Source: Roseibium album (lineage in GTDB: Bacteria; Pseudomonadota; Alphaproteobacteria; Rhizobiales; Stappiaceae). Taken from it: 64,000 nt of DNA. A program made the translations under genes and the position numbers. Numbering within the stretch: position 1 is the first letter of the stretch; the number at the start of each line of letters is the position of its first letter. Shown one piece after another: positions 34,957 through 43,664 of the stretch. The notes beneath the pieces are model-generated. The model ran no database searches. It saw nothing but the letters and a program-made list of their open reading frames with translations, and was not told the origin of the DNA. The stretch lies in contig CXTY01000034.1 in the NCBI GenBank assembly GCA_001404055.1, positions 1 through 64,000 on the forward strand, written 5' to 3'.

Positions 34957-36183
34957 ATGTTTCTGAAAAAAATAGCCCTGGCCGGGTCGATGGTCGTCTT
35001 TGCCGTCAGTGCTGGTTCGGCCTGTGAAATCGACGCACGGGTCAGCATCGTTGGTAACGAATTTGCTGCGATTCAGGCTGTCGGAGCTGCCGCTCAGGAA
35101 TGCACCGGCGCTCCGGTGGAAACCAACCTGACATCCGAGCACCAGACCATCAACGTTGCTGGCCTGTCGGGCAACCCGTCCGAATACACAACCGCAGTCA
35201 TCGCAAACAGCTCGATTGTGGCTTTGATGAACGAAGACGTCATCCGCCCATTGAATGATTTGGTTGCAAAACACGGCGACGGTCTACAGCAAGGTCAGCT
35301 GATCAAGATCGGTGACGACATAATGGCTGTGGCATTCATGGCAAATGCGCAGCATCTGATGTACCGCAAGGACGTGCTTGAAAAAGCGGGTGTTAAAATC
35401 CCGACCACCTATGAGGAAATGCTTGAGGTCGCCAAGGCAATCCGCGAACAGGGCATCATGCAGAATCCTGTCGGCGGTGCATATGCTGCCGGTTGGAACT
35501 TGGCTCAAGAATTCAACAATATGTTTCTCGGTTACGGCGGCACCCACTTCAAGCCGGGTACCGCGGAACCAAACATCAACACCGAGGCGGGTGTTAAAGC
35601 GCTCAACATGATGAAGGCGCTCTCGGAATACATGAATCCCGATTTCCTCACTCATGACTCCAACGCGACCAACGCTGAATATCGCGCAGGCAACGTGGCG
35701 ATACTGAACATGTGGGGCTCGCGTGCATCGCAGCAAACCACCACCGAGGGCGTTTTAGAAGAAGTCATCAATGGTCATGCCATTGCGCCACCTCTGACAG
35801 TCGGCGGAGGCACAACACCGGCATCGACCCTGTGGTGGGACGGCTGGACCGTTGGCAAGAACATTTCTGATGAAGAAGCCGAGGCGACCTTTGTTGCAAT
35901 GAAGCATGGCATTCGCCCTGACATGTTAAATGACGAAACCAGCCCGCTGGCGGTTTGGCTAATCGAAGGTTACGAGCCGACCGACGCGGCGCAGGGCGTC
36001 TTTGCTGCAGCTCAGATGGGCACGACGGCTTATCCGATGCTGCCCTATATGGGTCTGCTGCACAGCGCCCTTGGCAATGAATTGGCCGATTTCATGCAAG
36101 GCAAGGAGTCGGCTGAAAAAGCACTGACCGGTGTCGAAGCAGCTTATCGCGCCGCGGCAATTGAAAAAGGCTTCCTGCAGTAA
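34957..36183 (+). CDS. ABC transporter extracellular solute-binding protein, family 1
   Basis: 408 residues from the ATG at 34957 with AGGGAGGA seven bases upstream. The signal peptide is FLKKIALAGSMVVFAVSAGSA, followed by a cysteine, but without a clear lipobox. Family 1 features include TTYEEMLEVAKAIREQG, YRAGNVAILNMWGSRA and the C-terminal TGVEAAYRAAAIEKG. It differs from maltose-type proteins enough that the ligand cannot be named. A strong hairpin follows the stop codon. Confidence 0.9.
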   Translation: MFLKKIALAGSMVVFAVSAGSACEIDARVSIVGNEFAAIQAVGAAAQECTGAPVETNLTSEHQTINVAGLSGNPSEYTTAVIANSSIVALMNEDVIRPLNDLVAKHGDGLQQGQLIKIGDDIMAVAFMANAQHLMYRKDVLEKAGVKIPTTYEEMLEVAKAIREQGIMQNPVGGAYAAGWNLAQEFNNMFLGYGGTHFKPGTAEPNINTEAGVKALNMMKALSEYMNPDFLTHDSNATNAEYRAGNVAILNMWGSRASQQTTTEGVLEEVINGHAIAPPLTVGGGTTPASTLWWDGWTVGKNISDEEAEATFVAMKHGIRPDMLNDETSPLAVWLIEGYEPTDAAQGVFAAAQMGTTAYPMLPYMGLLHSALGNELADFMQGKESAEKALTGVEAAYRAAAIEKGFLQ

Positions 36184-36192
36184 GACGCCTAT

Positions 36193-36221
36193 GTGCGGGC
36201 GGCCAATCCGGCTGCCCACAC
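36193..36221 (+). other. Intercistronic hairpin after binding-protein gene
   Basis: Stem GTG-C-GGGCGGCC / GGCTGCCC-A-CAC (one mismatch, one wobble) with loop AATCC in the gap before the first permease gene. No T-run. Same position as the hairpins after the other transporter binding-protein genes in this window. Confidence 0.45.
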
Positions 36222-36245
36222 ACACCTTCACGCTGGGACATCGTC

Positions 36246-37274
36246 ATGCGCCATAAGACATTCTTCTGGTTTTTTCTGCCTACAGGGCTTGCAATGCTTT
36301 TGTTTATTGCACTGCCCATAGTTTCAGTGCTGATCCAATCAATTTTTGCGCCCCACCCTGCGGTTCTGGTGGAAGTTGAGAACTGTACTCCACTTGTCGG
36401 ATGCACCACTGAAACCACCATCGATCAGGAAGCTACCGCTGCACTGCGTGCTAAGCAGCCCTTGGGCCGTTTTGTCGGCCTGGACATCTATTTCGACCGT
36501 GGCCACGTCGCCATCCAGGAAGTCGGCAAAATCTGGACCAACTTTGAAGGCTGGGGTCCGTTTTTCTCAGAGTTGGGCGACCTTCCCTTCTATCGGGCAA
36601 TGGCTTTCACTCTGACGTTTGTCGCCGTGGTTACACCCCTGACCATCGTTCTGGGACTGATGATCGCTCTGGCGATCAACTCACTGCACCGGCATCTCAA
36701 AGGATTAATGATCTTCTTCTCACTATTGCCGATGATTGTTACGCCTCTGATCGGGTCGCTAATACTGTTTTGGATGGTCGACAGTCGTGGTGTGATTGGC
36801 TCTGCTCTTGTTGCTTTGGCCGGTGATCCGAATTTCAGTCTGAAAGCCTCTACCGGACTGATGTGGGTCGCGTTGATGGTCTATGGTGTTTGGCACGCGG
36901 CCCCGTTTGCGTTTGTGGTGTTTTATGCCGGACTGCAAACCTTGCCTGCCGACCAGCTTGAAGCTGCCCAGATCGATGGAGCGACACGGTGGCAGCAGGT
37001 GAAATACGTGATTGTCCCCCATCTGATGCCGCTTGTGACATTCGTCGCGCTCATACAGTTGATGGACAACTTCAAGGTTTTTGAGCCGATCGTTGGATTC
37101 AATGCGGCCGCGCATGCGCAATCACTCAGTTCGTTTATTTACAACGACCTTGGCGGTGAAACTCGCCAGCTTTCCTCAGCTTCTGCAACATCTGTGATCA
37201 CTATTATCGGGGTCGCAATTCTCTTGTCGCCTGTGCTGGTGCGAACCTGGCGCGACTTTAAAGGATCAAGGTAA
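36246..37274 (+). CDS. ABC transporter permease, MalF/UgpA type
   Basis: 342 residues, CUT1 first permease. After the first helix (residues 8-32) there is a periplasmic insert of about 85 residues containing C47 and C53, which could form a disulfide; helices resume near residue 117. The cytoplasmic EAA-type loop reads LEAAQIDGATRWQQVKYVIVPHLMP, which docks on the ATPase. The start has only a weak ribosome site. One base separates it from the second permease gene. Confidence 0.9.
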   Translation: MRHKTFFWFFLPTGLAMLLFIALPIVSVLIQSIFAPHPAVLVEVENCTPLVGCTTETTIDQEATAALRAKQPLGRFVGLDIYFDRGHVAIQEVGKIWTNFEGWGPFFSELGDLPFYRAMAFTLTFVAVVTPLTIVLGLMIALAINSLHRHLKGLMIFFSLLPMIVTPLIGSLILFWMVDSRGVIGSALVALAGDPNFSLKASTGLMWVALMVYGVWHAAPFAFVVFYAGLQTLPADQLEAAQIDGATRWQQVKYVIVPHLMPLVTFVALIQLMDNFKVFEPIVGFNAAAHAQSLSSFIYNDLGGETRQLSSASATSVITIIGVAILLSPVLVRTWRDFKGSR

Positions 37275-37275
37275 T

Positions 37276-38157
37276 ATGGCCGGCCGCGCACAAAGAATGC
37301 CTAAAAGCTTGCGGATCACTTCATCTGCTTTCGTGATCCTCTGGTTCATCCTGGCCGCCTTTCCGTTTGTGTGGACAGTGTGGGGTTCGTTCAAGGTCGA
37401 GCTTGATTTCTTTTCAATCGCTGACTGGACGAATGCGATCACTGGTGAACGGACCGAAGCCGTCTATGGCTCGCCCTTTACTTTGACCGGGTACGCAGGC
37501 GCCTGGATTCAGGAGGAGTTTTGGCGCAACGTCCTAAATACCGGCATCGTCTGTTTCTTCGTGGTCACGATTTCGCTGACCATTGGAACATTGGGCGGCT
37601 ATGCATTGTCGCGCTCGAGCTATAATTATACCTTCTGGTTGCTGATCACGGCTCTGATTTTTCGGGCTATGCCGCCGATCACACTGGTTGCGGGTTATCT
37701 TCTACCGTTCTTTGAATGGAACGTGTGGGGCATTTTGCCAACCACGATCATTGTGTTGGTTGCGATCAATCAGCCCTTCACTCTCTGGATGCTGCACTCC
37801 TTCTTCAAGAACATACCCAGTGAACTGGACGAGAGCGCCAAAGTTGACGGCTGCAACCAGTTCCAGGCCTTCCGGCGCGTGATCATTCCGGTGATGTGGC
37901 CCGGTGTTATCACCACGGGCCTGTTCAGCTTCCTCCTTGCCTATAACGATTTTGCGGTCGGTGCGATGCTGCTGTCCGAAAGCAACCGTACGATGGTGCC
38001 TGCAATCGCGGCCTTTCTTGGCACGACACAGACAGAGGGCAATGTGATGTTCGCTGTTGCGGCTGTGGTCTCGGCCACCGTTCCACTTTTCATCCTTGTG
38101 ATGTTCTTCCAGCGCCAGATCGTCGGTGGTCTGACTGCGGGAGCCGTTAAGGGATGA
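37276..38157 (+). CDS. ABC transporter permease, MalG/UgpE type
   Basis: 293 residues, CUT1 second permease with six helices. EAA loop: LDESAKVDGCNQFQAFRRVIIPVMWPG, read as LDESAKVDGCNQF and RRVIIPVMWPG. The N terminus opens with a helix (SSAFVILWFILAAFPFVWTVWGSF) and the end is FFQRQIVGGLTAGAVKG, standard for MalG-like subunits. It completes the transporter, and the SnoaL gene follows 38 bases later, so transport and enzymes form one transcription unit. Confidence 0.93.
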   Translation: MAGRAQRMPKSLRITSSAFVILWFILAAFPFVWTVWGSFKVELDFFSIADWTNAITGERTEAVYGSPFTLTGYAGAWIQEEFWRNVLNTGIVCFFVVTISLTIGTLGGYALSRSSYNYTFWLLITALIFRAMPPITLVAGYLLPFFEWNVWGILPTTIIVLVAINQPFTLWMLHSFFKNIPSELDESAKVDGCNQFQAFRRVIIPVMWPGVITTGLFSFLLAYNDFAVGAMLLSESNRTMVPAIAAFLGTTQTEGNVMFAVAAVVSATVPLFILVMFFQRQIVGGLTAGAVKG

Positions 38158-38195
38158 GCCATGTCGTTTTCAATCTCACAATACATAGGTGAAAC

Positions 38196-38732
38196 ATGAA
38201 AGGTTCCCGTCCAGAGCAAGCGGCGTTGAGCCGCGATACGGATATGAGCAAAACCGAAGAAACCCGTCGTGTCATCGAAGGCATGGTAGACGGACTGAAC
38301 GACCACCGTATTGCAGACATCGGAGAGTTTTTTTCCGAAGGCTTCCGCTGGATGGGCAATACCGGTTGCGGCTCCAAGACCGGCCTGCAGGAATTTCAAA
38401 ATAACTGGCAAAAACCGTTTCAGGCTGCCTTTTCCGACAAGACATGTGTCGATGAAGCAAGGCTCTACATGGGCGAATGGGCCGCTGCCTTCGGCCGACA
38501 GGAAGCAACCCATTCAGGCACATTCATGGGGATCAAGCCGACAGGTAAGCGGGTCGAGATCCGCTACATGGACTTCTGGAAGGTCGTTGATGGCAAGATT
38601 GTCGACAACTGGGTGATGGTCGATTTTCCGCATGTCCTGGCTCAACTCGGCAAGGATGTTTTCGAAGGTGAAGGCTGGGAAGCCTTTGATCGCGGCGCGC
38701 GCGTTCCGCCCGCGCCAGAAAAAGCGGCTTAA
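38196..38732 (+). CDS. Single-domain SnoaL-like protein
   Basis: 178 residues with one NTF2-like domain, about 20-160. It shares with the double-domain proteins at 32676 and 40814 the signature MDFWKVVDGKIVDNWVMVDFPHVLAQLG. The first ATG at 38196 has AGGTG upstream; an ATG 16 codons later would start directly at the domain. Likely an isomerase, cyclase or hydratase acting on a small pathway intermediate. Last gene before the second operator-controlled unit. Confidence 0.82.
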   Translation: MKGSRPEQAALSRDTDMSKTEETRRVIEGMVDGLNDHRIADIGEFFSEGFRWMGNTGCGSKTGLQEFQNNWQKPFQAAFSDKTCVDEARLYMGEWAAAFGRQEATHSGTFMGIKPTGKRVEIRYMDFWKVVDGKIVDNWVMVDFPHVLAQLGKDVFEGEGWEAFDRGARVPPAPEKAA

Positions 38733-38778
38733 CGGTAATAAGTAGTCCCCGACGTTTTAGGAGAGCTACTTGCAAATC

Positions 38779-38794
38779 ATGCATACGTATGCAA
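38779..38794. promoter_or_regulatory. LacI-type operator, copy C
   Basis: ATGCAT-ACGT-ATGCAA; the core TGCATACGTATGCA is a perfect 14-base palindrome and only the outermost base of the left half differs from copies A and B. It lies 84 bases before the HisD-like gene, in the 145-base gap between the transporter unit and the enzyme unit. Confidence 0.68.
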
Positions 38795-38877
38795 ATGCTA
38801 ACAAAGCAGATGGAGCGCAAAGGGTTCCGAGATCCCAAGAAAAGGATCCTCAACCGGCGCTTTGAAAGGAATGAACG

Positions 38878-40188
38878 ATGGCCATTGAATATCTGAAGCG
38901 AGGCAAACCGGAAGCCGAACGGTCCGAGGACGATGCCAAGGTTCGCTCCATCGTGGAAGGAACGCTCGCGGAAATTGAAGCTCGTGGCGATGCAGCCGTC
39001 AGAGACCTATCGGAGAAATTCGACAACTACGCCCCACAGTCCTTCCGGCTGTCAGCCTCGGATATCGAAGCCCTCATGAACAGCGTGTCCACCCGGGACA
39101 TGGAAGACCTCAAATTTGCGCAGGAGCAGGTTCGCAAATTTGCGAAAGCCCAGCGCGCGTCCATGGTTGATATCGAAGTGGAAACGATGCCGGGAGTGAT
39201 CCTGGGCCACAAGAATATTCCGGTCCAGTCCGTCGGCTGCTATGTACCAGGTGGAAAATTCCCAATGGTCGCCTCTGCGCATATGTCCGTAGCAACCGCG
39301 TCGGTCGCTGAAGTTCCGCGCATTATTGCCGCGACCCCTCCTTTCAAGGGCGCTCCCAATCCGGCAGTGATTGCTGCAATGCACCTCGGCGGTGCACACG
39401 AGATCTATGTGCTTGGCGGTATCCAGGCCGTTGGCGCCATGGCCCTTGGTACCGAAACCATTGATCCGGTGCACATGCTTGTCGGGCCAGGCAATGCCTT
39501 TGTTGCTGAAGCCAAGCGCCAGCTGTTTGGACGGGTCGGCATCGACCTCTTTGCCGGACCGACTGAGACCATGGTCATTGCCGATGAAACGGTCGATGCG
39601 GAGCTGTGCGCGACAGACCTCCTTGGACAGGCCGAGCACGGCTATAATTCACCCGCCGTTCTTGTCACTAATTCCCGCAAGCTGGCAACCGAAACGCTGT
39701 CAGAAATCGACCGGCTTTTGAAAATCCTTCCAACGGCAGACACGGCGTCGAAATCCTGGGAGGATTACGGCGAGGTCATCCTGTGTGACAGCTATGACGA
39801 AATGCTCGCCGTTGCCGATGATATTGCCTCCGAACACGTTCAGGTCATGACCGACCGGGACGACTGGTTCCTGGAAAACATGACCTGTTACGGCGCCCTT
39901 TTCCTTGGTGCCCGCACCAATGTGGCCAACGGCGACAAGGTCATCGGCACCAATCACACTTTGCCAACAAAAAAGGCCGGTCGCTACACGGGAGGTCTCT
40001 GGGTTGGCAAATTCCTGAAGACCCATTCCTACCAGAAAGTCCTCACGGATGAGGCTGCCGCCGAAGTTGGCGCCTATTGTTCACGTCTTTGCTTGCTGGA
40101 GGGGTTTGTCGGCCACGCCGAACAGGCCAATATCCGGGTACGCCGCTATGGAGGCGGCAACGTGCCTTATGGAGAAGCAGCAGAATGA
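38878..40188 (+). CDS. HisD-family NAD-dependent alcohol dehydrogenase (not biosynthetic histidinol dehydrogenase)
   Basis: 436 residues of the histidinol dehydrogenase fold. Marks are VGCYVPGGKFPMVASA, DPVHMLVGPGNAFVAEAKRQLFG, DLFAGPTETMVIADE, LLGQAEHGYNSPAVLV and ASEHVQVMT, which carry the zinc and catalytic E/H residues. Placement in a catabolic operon and many differences from HisD suggest a paralogue such as sulfopropanediol dehydrogenase (HpsN), which oxidises a primary alcohol to an acid in two steps. AAGGA lies eight bases upstream. Its stop overlaps the GST start. Confidence 0.88.
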   Translation: MAIEYLKRGKPEAERSEDDAKVRSIVEGTLAEIEARGDAAVRDLSEKFDNYAPQSFRLSASDIEALMNSVSTRDMEDLKFAQEQVRKFAKAQRASMVDIEVETMPGVILGHKNIPVQSVGCYVPGGKFPMVASAHMSVATASVAEVPRIIAATPPFKGAPNPAVIAAMHLGGAHEIYVLGGIQAVGAMALGTETIDPVHMLVGPGNAFVAEAKRQLFGRVGIDLFAGPTETMVIADETVDAELCATDLLGQAEHGYNSPAVLVTNSRKLATETLSEIDRLLKILPTADTASKSWEDYGEVILCDSYDEMLAVADDIASEHVQVMTDRDDWFLENMTCYGALFLGARTNVANGDKVIGTNHTLPTKKAGRYTGGLWVGKFLKTHSYQKVLTDEAAAEVGAYCSRLCLLEGFVGHAEQANIRVRRYGGGNVPYGEAAE

Positions 40189-40817
40189 TAAAGCTACACG
40201 GACGTATCACGTCGGCTAACGTTCAACCGGTCGCCTGGTGCCTTGAGGAGCTGGGCGTAGACTATGAGCGACTCGATATCGGTGGTCCTTTTGGCGGCAA
40301 CGACACACCGGAATATCTCGCAATGAACCCTTTGGGTCTCGTTCCGGTTCTGGAGCAAGAAGGCCAGACGCTATCTGAGGTAATGACCATCCTTCGCTAC
40401 CTCATGCGCCGTTATGGCGGACACCCCAGTGATCCGATGGCGGCGGCACAGATCGAGCGATGGGCGGACATGTCACGGCAGCATATATATGTGCCGCTGA
40501 TCCCGACCTTGTTCTGGCAACTCATCCGGACAACATCTGCAGACCGCAACCTTGCGGCCATGGCGAATGCCGAAGCGGCCCTGAAACAGGCCATGACAAT
40601 TGTTCAGGATCTGATCAAGGGGCCCTTCATCGGTGGCGACAAGCTCAATCTTGTTGATTTCCAGATCGGCAGTCTTCTTTACCGCTACTACGAGCTCGAC
40701 TTCGACCGGGCCGACCTGCCCAAGCTTCGTGCTTACTACAACGCCCTTTGCCACCGGCCAGCCTATCGTGAATTCGTGATGATTGATTTTTCAGGCATGA
40801 AAGTTCCCGGTGCATGA
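40185..40817 (+). CDS. Glutathione S-transferase family protein
   Basis: 210 residues from the ATG at 40185, overlapping the HisD-like stop by four bases. N-terminal thioredoxin-like domain: LHGRITSANVQPVAWCLEELGVDYERLDIG (read as GRITSANVQPVAWCLEEL), the cis-proline segment NPLGLVPVLEQEG and the glutathione-binding SEVMTILRYL. The C-terminal helical domain ends with the N-cap box DKLNLVDFQIGS. The usual SER of the N terminus is SAN, with serine available at residue 9. In this operon it may add or remove a thiol in the pathway rather than detoxify. Confidence 0.88.
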   Translation: MIKLHGRITSANVQPVAWCLEELGVDYERLDIGGPFGGNDTPEYLAMNPLGLVPVLEQEGQTLSEVMTILRYLMRRYGGHPSDPMAAAQIERWADMSRQHIYVPLIPTLFWQLIRTTSADRNLAAMANAEAALKQAMTIVQDLIKGPFIGGDKLNLVDFQIGSLLYRYYELDFDRADLPKLRAYYNALCHRPAYREFVMIDFSGMKVPGA

Positions 40818-41869
40818 CGACGGACAAGCATACCGAACACAAGAAACTGATCGACCCTCTCCGGGCGGCGATGTACGACTTTGAGGAAAATTCTGTCCGC
40901 AAGGCCATGGCAGACCTTTGTACGCCTGACGTCCTTTTCCGGCTGTGCCACCCATTTGGTGACACGGTCGGAACCGACGCCTTTTACGACAAGGCCTACG
41001 CTCCACTCTTCAAGGCCATTCCGGACCTGGAACGCCGTGACACGATAGTTATGGCCGGTCCCACTCCGGAAGGCCACGACTGGGTCGGCTGCGGTGGCTA
41101 TTACACCGGGTCCTTTGAAAAACCCTGGCTCGACATTCCGGCAACTGGCCACCAGGTCGCGATGCGCTTCCATGAATTCTACAAGTTCGTAGATGGCAAG
41201 GTTGTCGAGTTCCAGGCGCTCTGGGATATTCCAGAAGTCATGATCCAGGCAGATGCCTGGCCCATGGCACCGACACTTGGCCGCGAATGGCACGTGCCCG
41301 GACCGGCAACCCAAGACGGGTATGTTCCAGGCCCCTATGACGAACAGGCTGGCCGGGCAACATGTCAGACGATCATCGACATGCTGGAGCATCTGAAACG
41401 ACACCCGTCCCGGGGTGGGCCGGAAGTCATGGAGATGCCAAAATTCTGGCACCCGCGCATGAGCTGGTATGGCCCTTCGGGCATTGGCACCGGACGTGGC
41501 ATCAAGGGCTTCCGCAACTGGCACCAGATCCCGTTTCTGAAGGGCATGCCGGACCGCGGCCAGTATGTCGACGAGATCGACTATCACTTCTTCGGTGACC
41601 GCAACTACGCCGCTGTGACGGGATGGCCGGACATGATCCAGACGGTCACGCATGATGGTTGGATGGGAATTGCGCCGTCGGGTAAGAAGATCACCATGCG
41701 CAGCCTGGATTTCTGGCGCCTTGAGAACGGATTGATCCGGGAAAATTGGGTTTTAGTCGATCTTCTGGACGCTTATGCGCAATTGGGCGTTGACGTATTC
41801 AACAGACTTCGTGATTTCAATAAGGCCCGTGTGGGCTTTGATCCTGAATCCGGAGTTGCAGTGATATGA
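40814..41869 (+). CDS. Double SnoaL/NTF2-like protein
   Basis: 351 residues, two NTF2-like domains (about 10-150 and 185-335). It parallels the protein at 32676 throughout: PGPATQDG in the linker here against PGPATHDG there, and WYGPSGIGTG, TGWPDM, LDFWRLENGLIRENWVLVDLLDAY in the second domain. Overlaps both neighbours by four bases. The two proteins might be alternative or successive enzymes of the same path. Confidence 0.82.
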   Translation: MTTDKHTEHKKLIDPLRAAMYDFEENSVRKAMADLCTPDVLFRLCHPFGDTVGTDAFYDKAYAPLFKAIPDLERRDTIVMAGPTPEGHDWVGCGGYYTGSFEKPWLDIPATGHQVAMRFHEFYKFVDGKVVEFQALWDIPEVMIQADAWPMAPTLGREWHVPGPATQDGYVPGPYDEQAGRATCQTIIDMLEHLKRHPSRGGPEVMEMPKFWHPRMSWYGPSGIGTGRGIKGFRNWHQIPFLKGMPDRGQYVDEIDYHFFGDRNYAAVTGWPDMIQTVTHDGWMGIAPSGKKITMRSLDFWRLENGLIRENWVLVDLLDAYAQLGVDVFNRLRDFNKARVGFDPESGVAVI

Positions 41870-42633
41870 TCGATCTTCCCAAAACCCCGAGTTTTTCCCT
41901 TGAAGGAAAGAAAGTGCTGGTCGCGGGTGCTTCCTCCGGTATTGGCCTGGCGTGTGCGACCGCTCTGGCAGAGGTCGGTGGTGACGTTGTTCTCGCCGCC
42001 AGACGCAAGGACAAACTGGCCGAAGCTGTCGAGGCATTCACGGCAAAGGGTTGGACAGCATCGGCGCTTCAGCTTGATGTCGGAGATGTAGACCAGGTTC
42101 TGGAAAACGTTGAACGGCACGGCCCCTTCGATGTGCTGGTTAACAGCGCCGGTTTGGGCCGGCATTCACCGGCAACTGAGACAACACCCGAAGATTTTGA
42201 CGCGGTTATGAATGTCAATTTGCGTGGTGCCTATTTCCTGACGAGCTGTGTCGCAAAGGGCCTGCTGAAGGCAGGCAAGCCAGGTTCGCTGATCAACATG
42301 TCCTCCCAGATGGCACACGTTGGTGGCACTGACCGTGCTGTCTATTGCGCGTCCAAGTTTGCCGTTGAGGGCTTTACCAAGGCGATGGCGATCGAATTCG
42401 GACCAGCCGGTATCCGCATCAACACGATTTGCCCGACTTTCATCCGCACGGCACTCACCGAGAAAACATTCGAAAATCCCGAACTAGTGGAATGGGTCGA
42501 AGGGAAAATCAAGCTGGGCAGAACCGGCATTGTCGAAGACATCATGGGAGCGGCGCTCTATTTGGCGAGCGATGCCTCATCGCTGGTGACAGGAACGTCT
42601 ATTCTTGTTGACGGAGGTTGGACGGCGGACTGA
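41866..42633 (+). CDS. Short-chain dehydrogenase/reductase (SDR)
   Basis: 255 residues, classical SDR: nucleotide motif AGASSGIG near residues 24-31, NSAG near 95, catalytic Y160 and K164 (YCASK), and the closing SILVDGGWTAD. It overlaps the preceding gene by four bases and the LacI gene by one base (TGATG). It should oxidise or reduce a hydroxyl or keto group of a pathway intermediate with NAD(P). Confidence 0.9.
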   Translation: MIDLPKTPSFSLEGKKVLVAGASSGIGLACATALAEVGGDVVLAARRKDKLAEAVEAFTAKGWTASALQLDVGDVDQVLENVERHGPFDVLVNSAGLGRHSPATETTPEDFDAVMNVNLRGAYFLTSCVAKGLLKAGKPGSLINMSSQMAHVGGTDRAVYCASKFAVEGFTKAMAIEFGPAGIRINTICPTFIRTALTEKTFENPELVEWVEGKIKLGRTGIVEDIMGAALYLASDASSLVTGTSILVDGGWTAD

Positions 42634-43664
42634 TGGTCAGCGAAAAAGTCACCTCCATCGAAGTTGCCAAAAGGGCGGGTGTCAGCCAGTCAGCCGTAAG
42701 CCGGGTCTTTACGCCAGGCGCATCCGTCTCGCCAAAGATGGCTGAGAAAGTCCTGAAAGCTGCTCATGACCTGGGATACCGCCCCAACGTATTGGCGCGA
42801 TCTCTGATCACCGGACGCTCCCGGATTATCGGTTTGGTGGTCGCCTATCTGGAAAACCAGTTCTATCCGGACGCGTTGGAACGACTTTCCAATGCGCTTC
42901 AGGCGCACGGCTATCACATTCTGGTCTTCATGGTGACGAACGACGACGATGGCGTTGACAAGGTGATGGGTGAACTCCTCGACTATCAGGTCGACGGCAT
43001 CATCACCGCCTCGGTCGGGATGTCGAACGCCCTGACCGGCAGGTGCGCGGCTGCAGGGGTCCCAGTGGTCCTTTTCAACCGTGGGCAGGACGACGAGCGC
43101 CTCAACCAGGTGACGTCGAACAATCTTGAAGGTGGCCGCAAGATTGCAGAATTCCTGGTGGCCGGCGGTCACAAGCGGATTGCCCATATTGCAGGCTGGT
43201 CCGGATCTTCTACCGGGCGCGACCGTAAGGCCGGGTTCCTTGCCGGGTTGAAGCAGGCTGGGGTTGAGCTGATGGCCAGTATTGACGGCATGTACAAACG
43301 TGAAGCCGCAGCCGAAGCCACACGCGCACTCTTTTCCGGGGCTGATCGGCCAGACGCAGTCTTTGTCGGTAACGATCATATGGCCTTCGCTGTGATGGAC
43401 GTTCTTCGATTTGAACTCAAACTGGATGTTCCCGGAGATGTGTCCGTCGTTGGATACGATGATGTGCCGCTCGCATCCTGGCCTGCCTACAACCTCACCA
43501 CATTGCGCCAACCCTCCAACCGAATGGTGGAGGCAACGGTCTCCACCTTGCTTGAATGGATCGAGGAAGGCAGCGACAAAGTTCAGAAAATCAAGATTGA
43601 CGGACCACTGATGATCCGCGGTTCGGCTCGCATACCCGAAGGATGGCCCGATGAAAGGCTTTGA
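42633..43664 (+). CDS. LacI family transcriptional regulator
   Basis: 343 residues from the ATG at 42633, coupled to the SDR stop. The helix-turn-helix SIEVAKRAGVSQSAVSRVF (residues about 7-25) and the hinge VLKAAHDLGYRPNVLARSL are typical, and the rest is a sugar-binding-type effector domain (IIGLVVAYLENQFYPDALE; VFVGNDHMAFAVMD; VSVVGYDDVPLASW; TLRQP). It is the only LacI gene in the window and three palindromes of LacI-operator type flank its own cluster, so I infer it represses this regulon until the substrate or an intermediate is bound. Confidence 0.93.
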   Translation: MVSEKVTSIEVAKRAGVSQSAVSRVFTPGASVSPKMAEKVLKAAHDLGYRPNVLARSLITGRSRIIGLVVAYLENQFYPDALERLSNALQAHGYHILVFMVTNDDDGVDKVMGELLDYQVDGIITASVGMSNALTGRCAAAGVPVVLFNRGQDDERLNQVTSNNLEGGRKIAEFLVAGGHKRIAHIAGWSGSSTGRDRKAGFLAGLKQAGVELMASIDGMYKREAAAEATRALFSGADRPDAVFVGNDHMAFAVMDVLRFELKLDVPGDVSVVGYDDVPLASWPAYNLTTLRQPSNRMVEATVSTLLEWIEEGSDKVQKIKIDGPLMIRGSARIPEGWPDERL

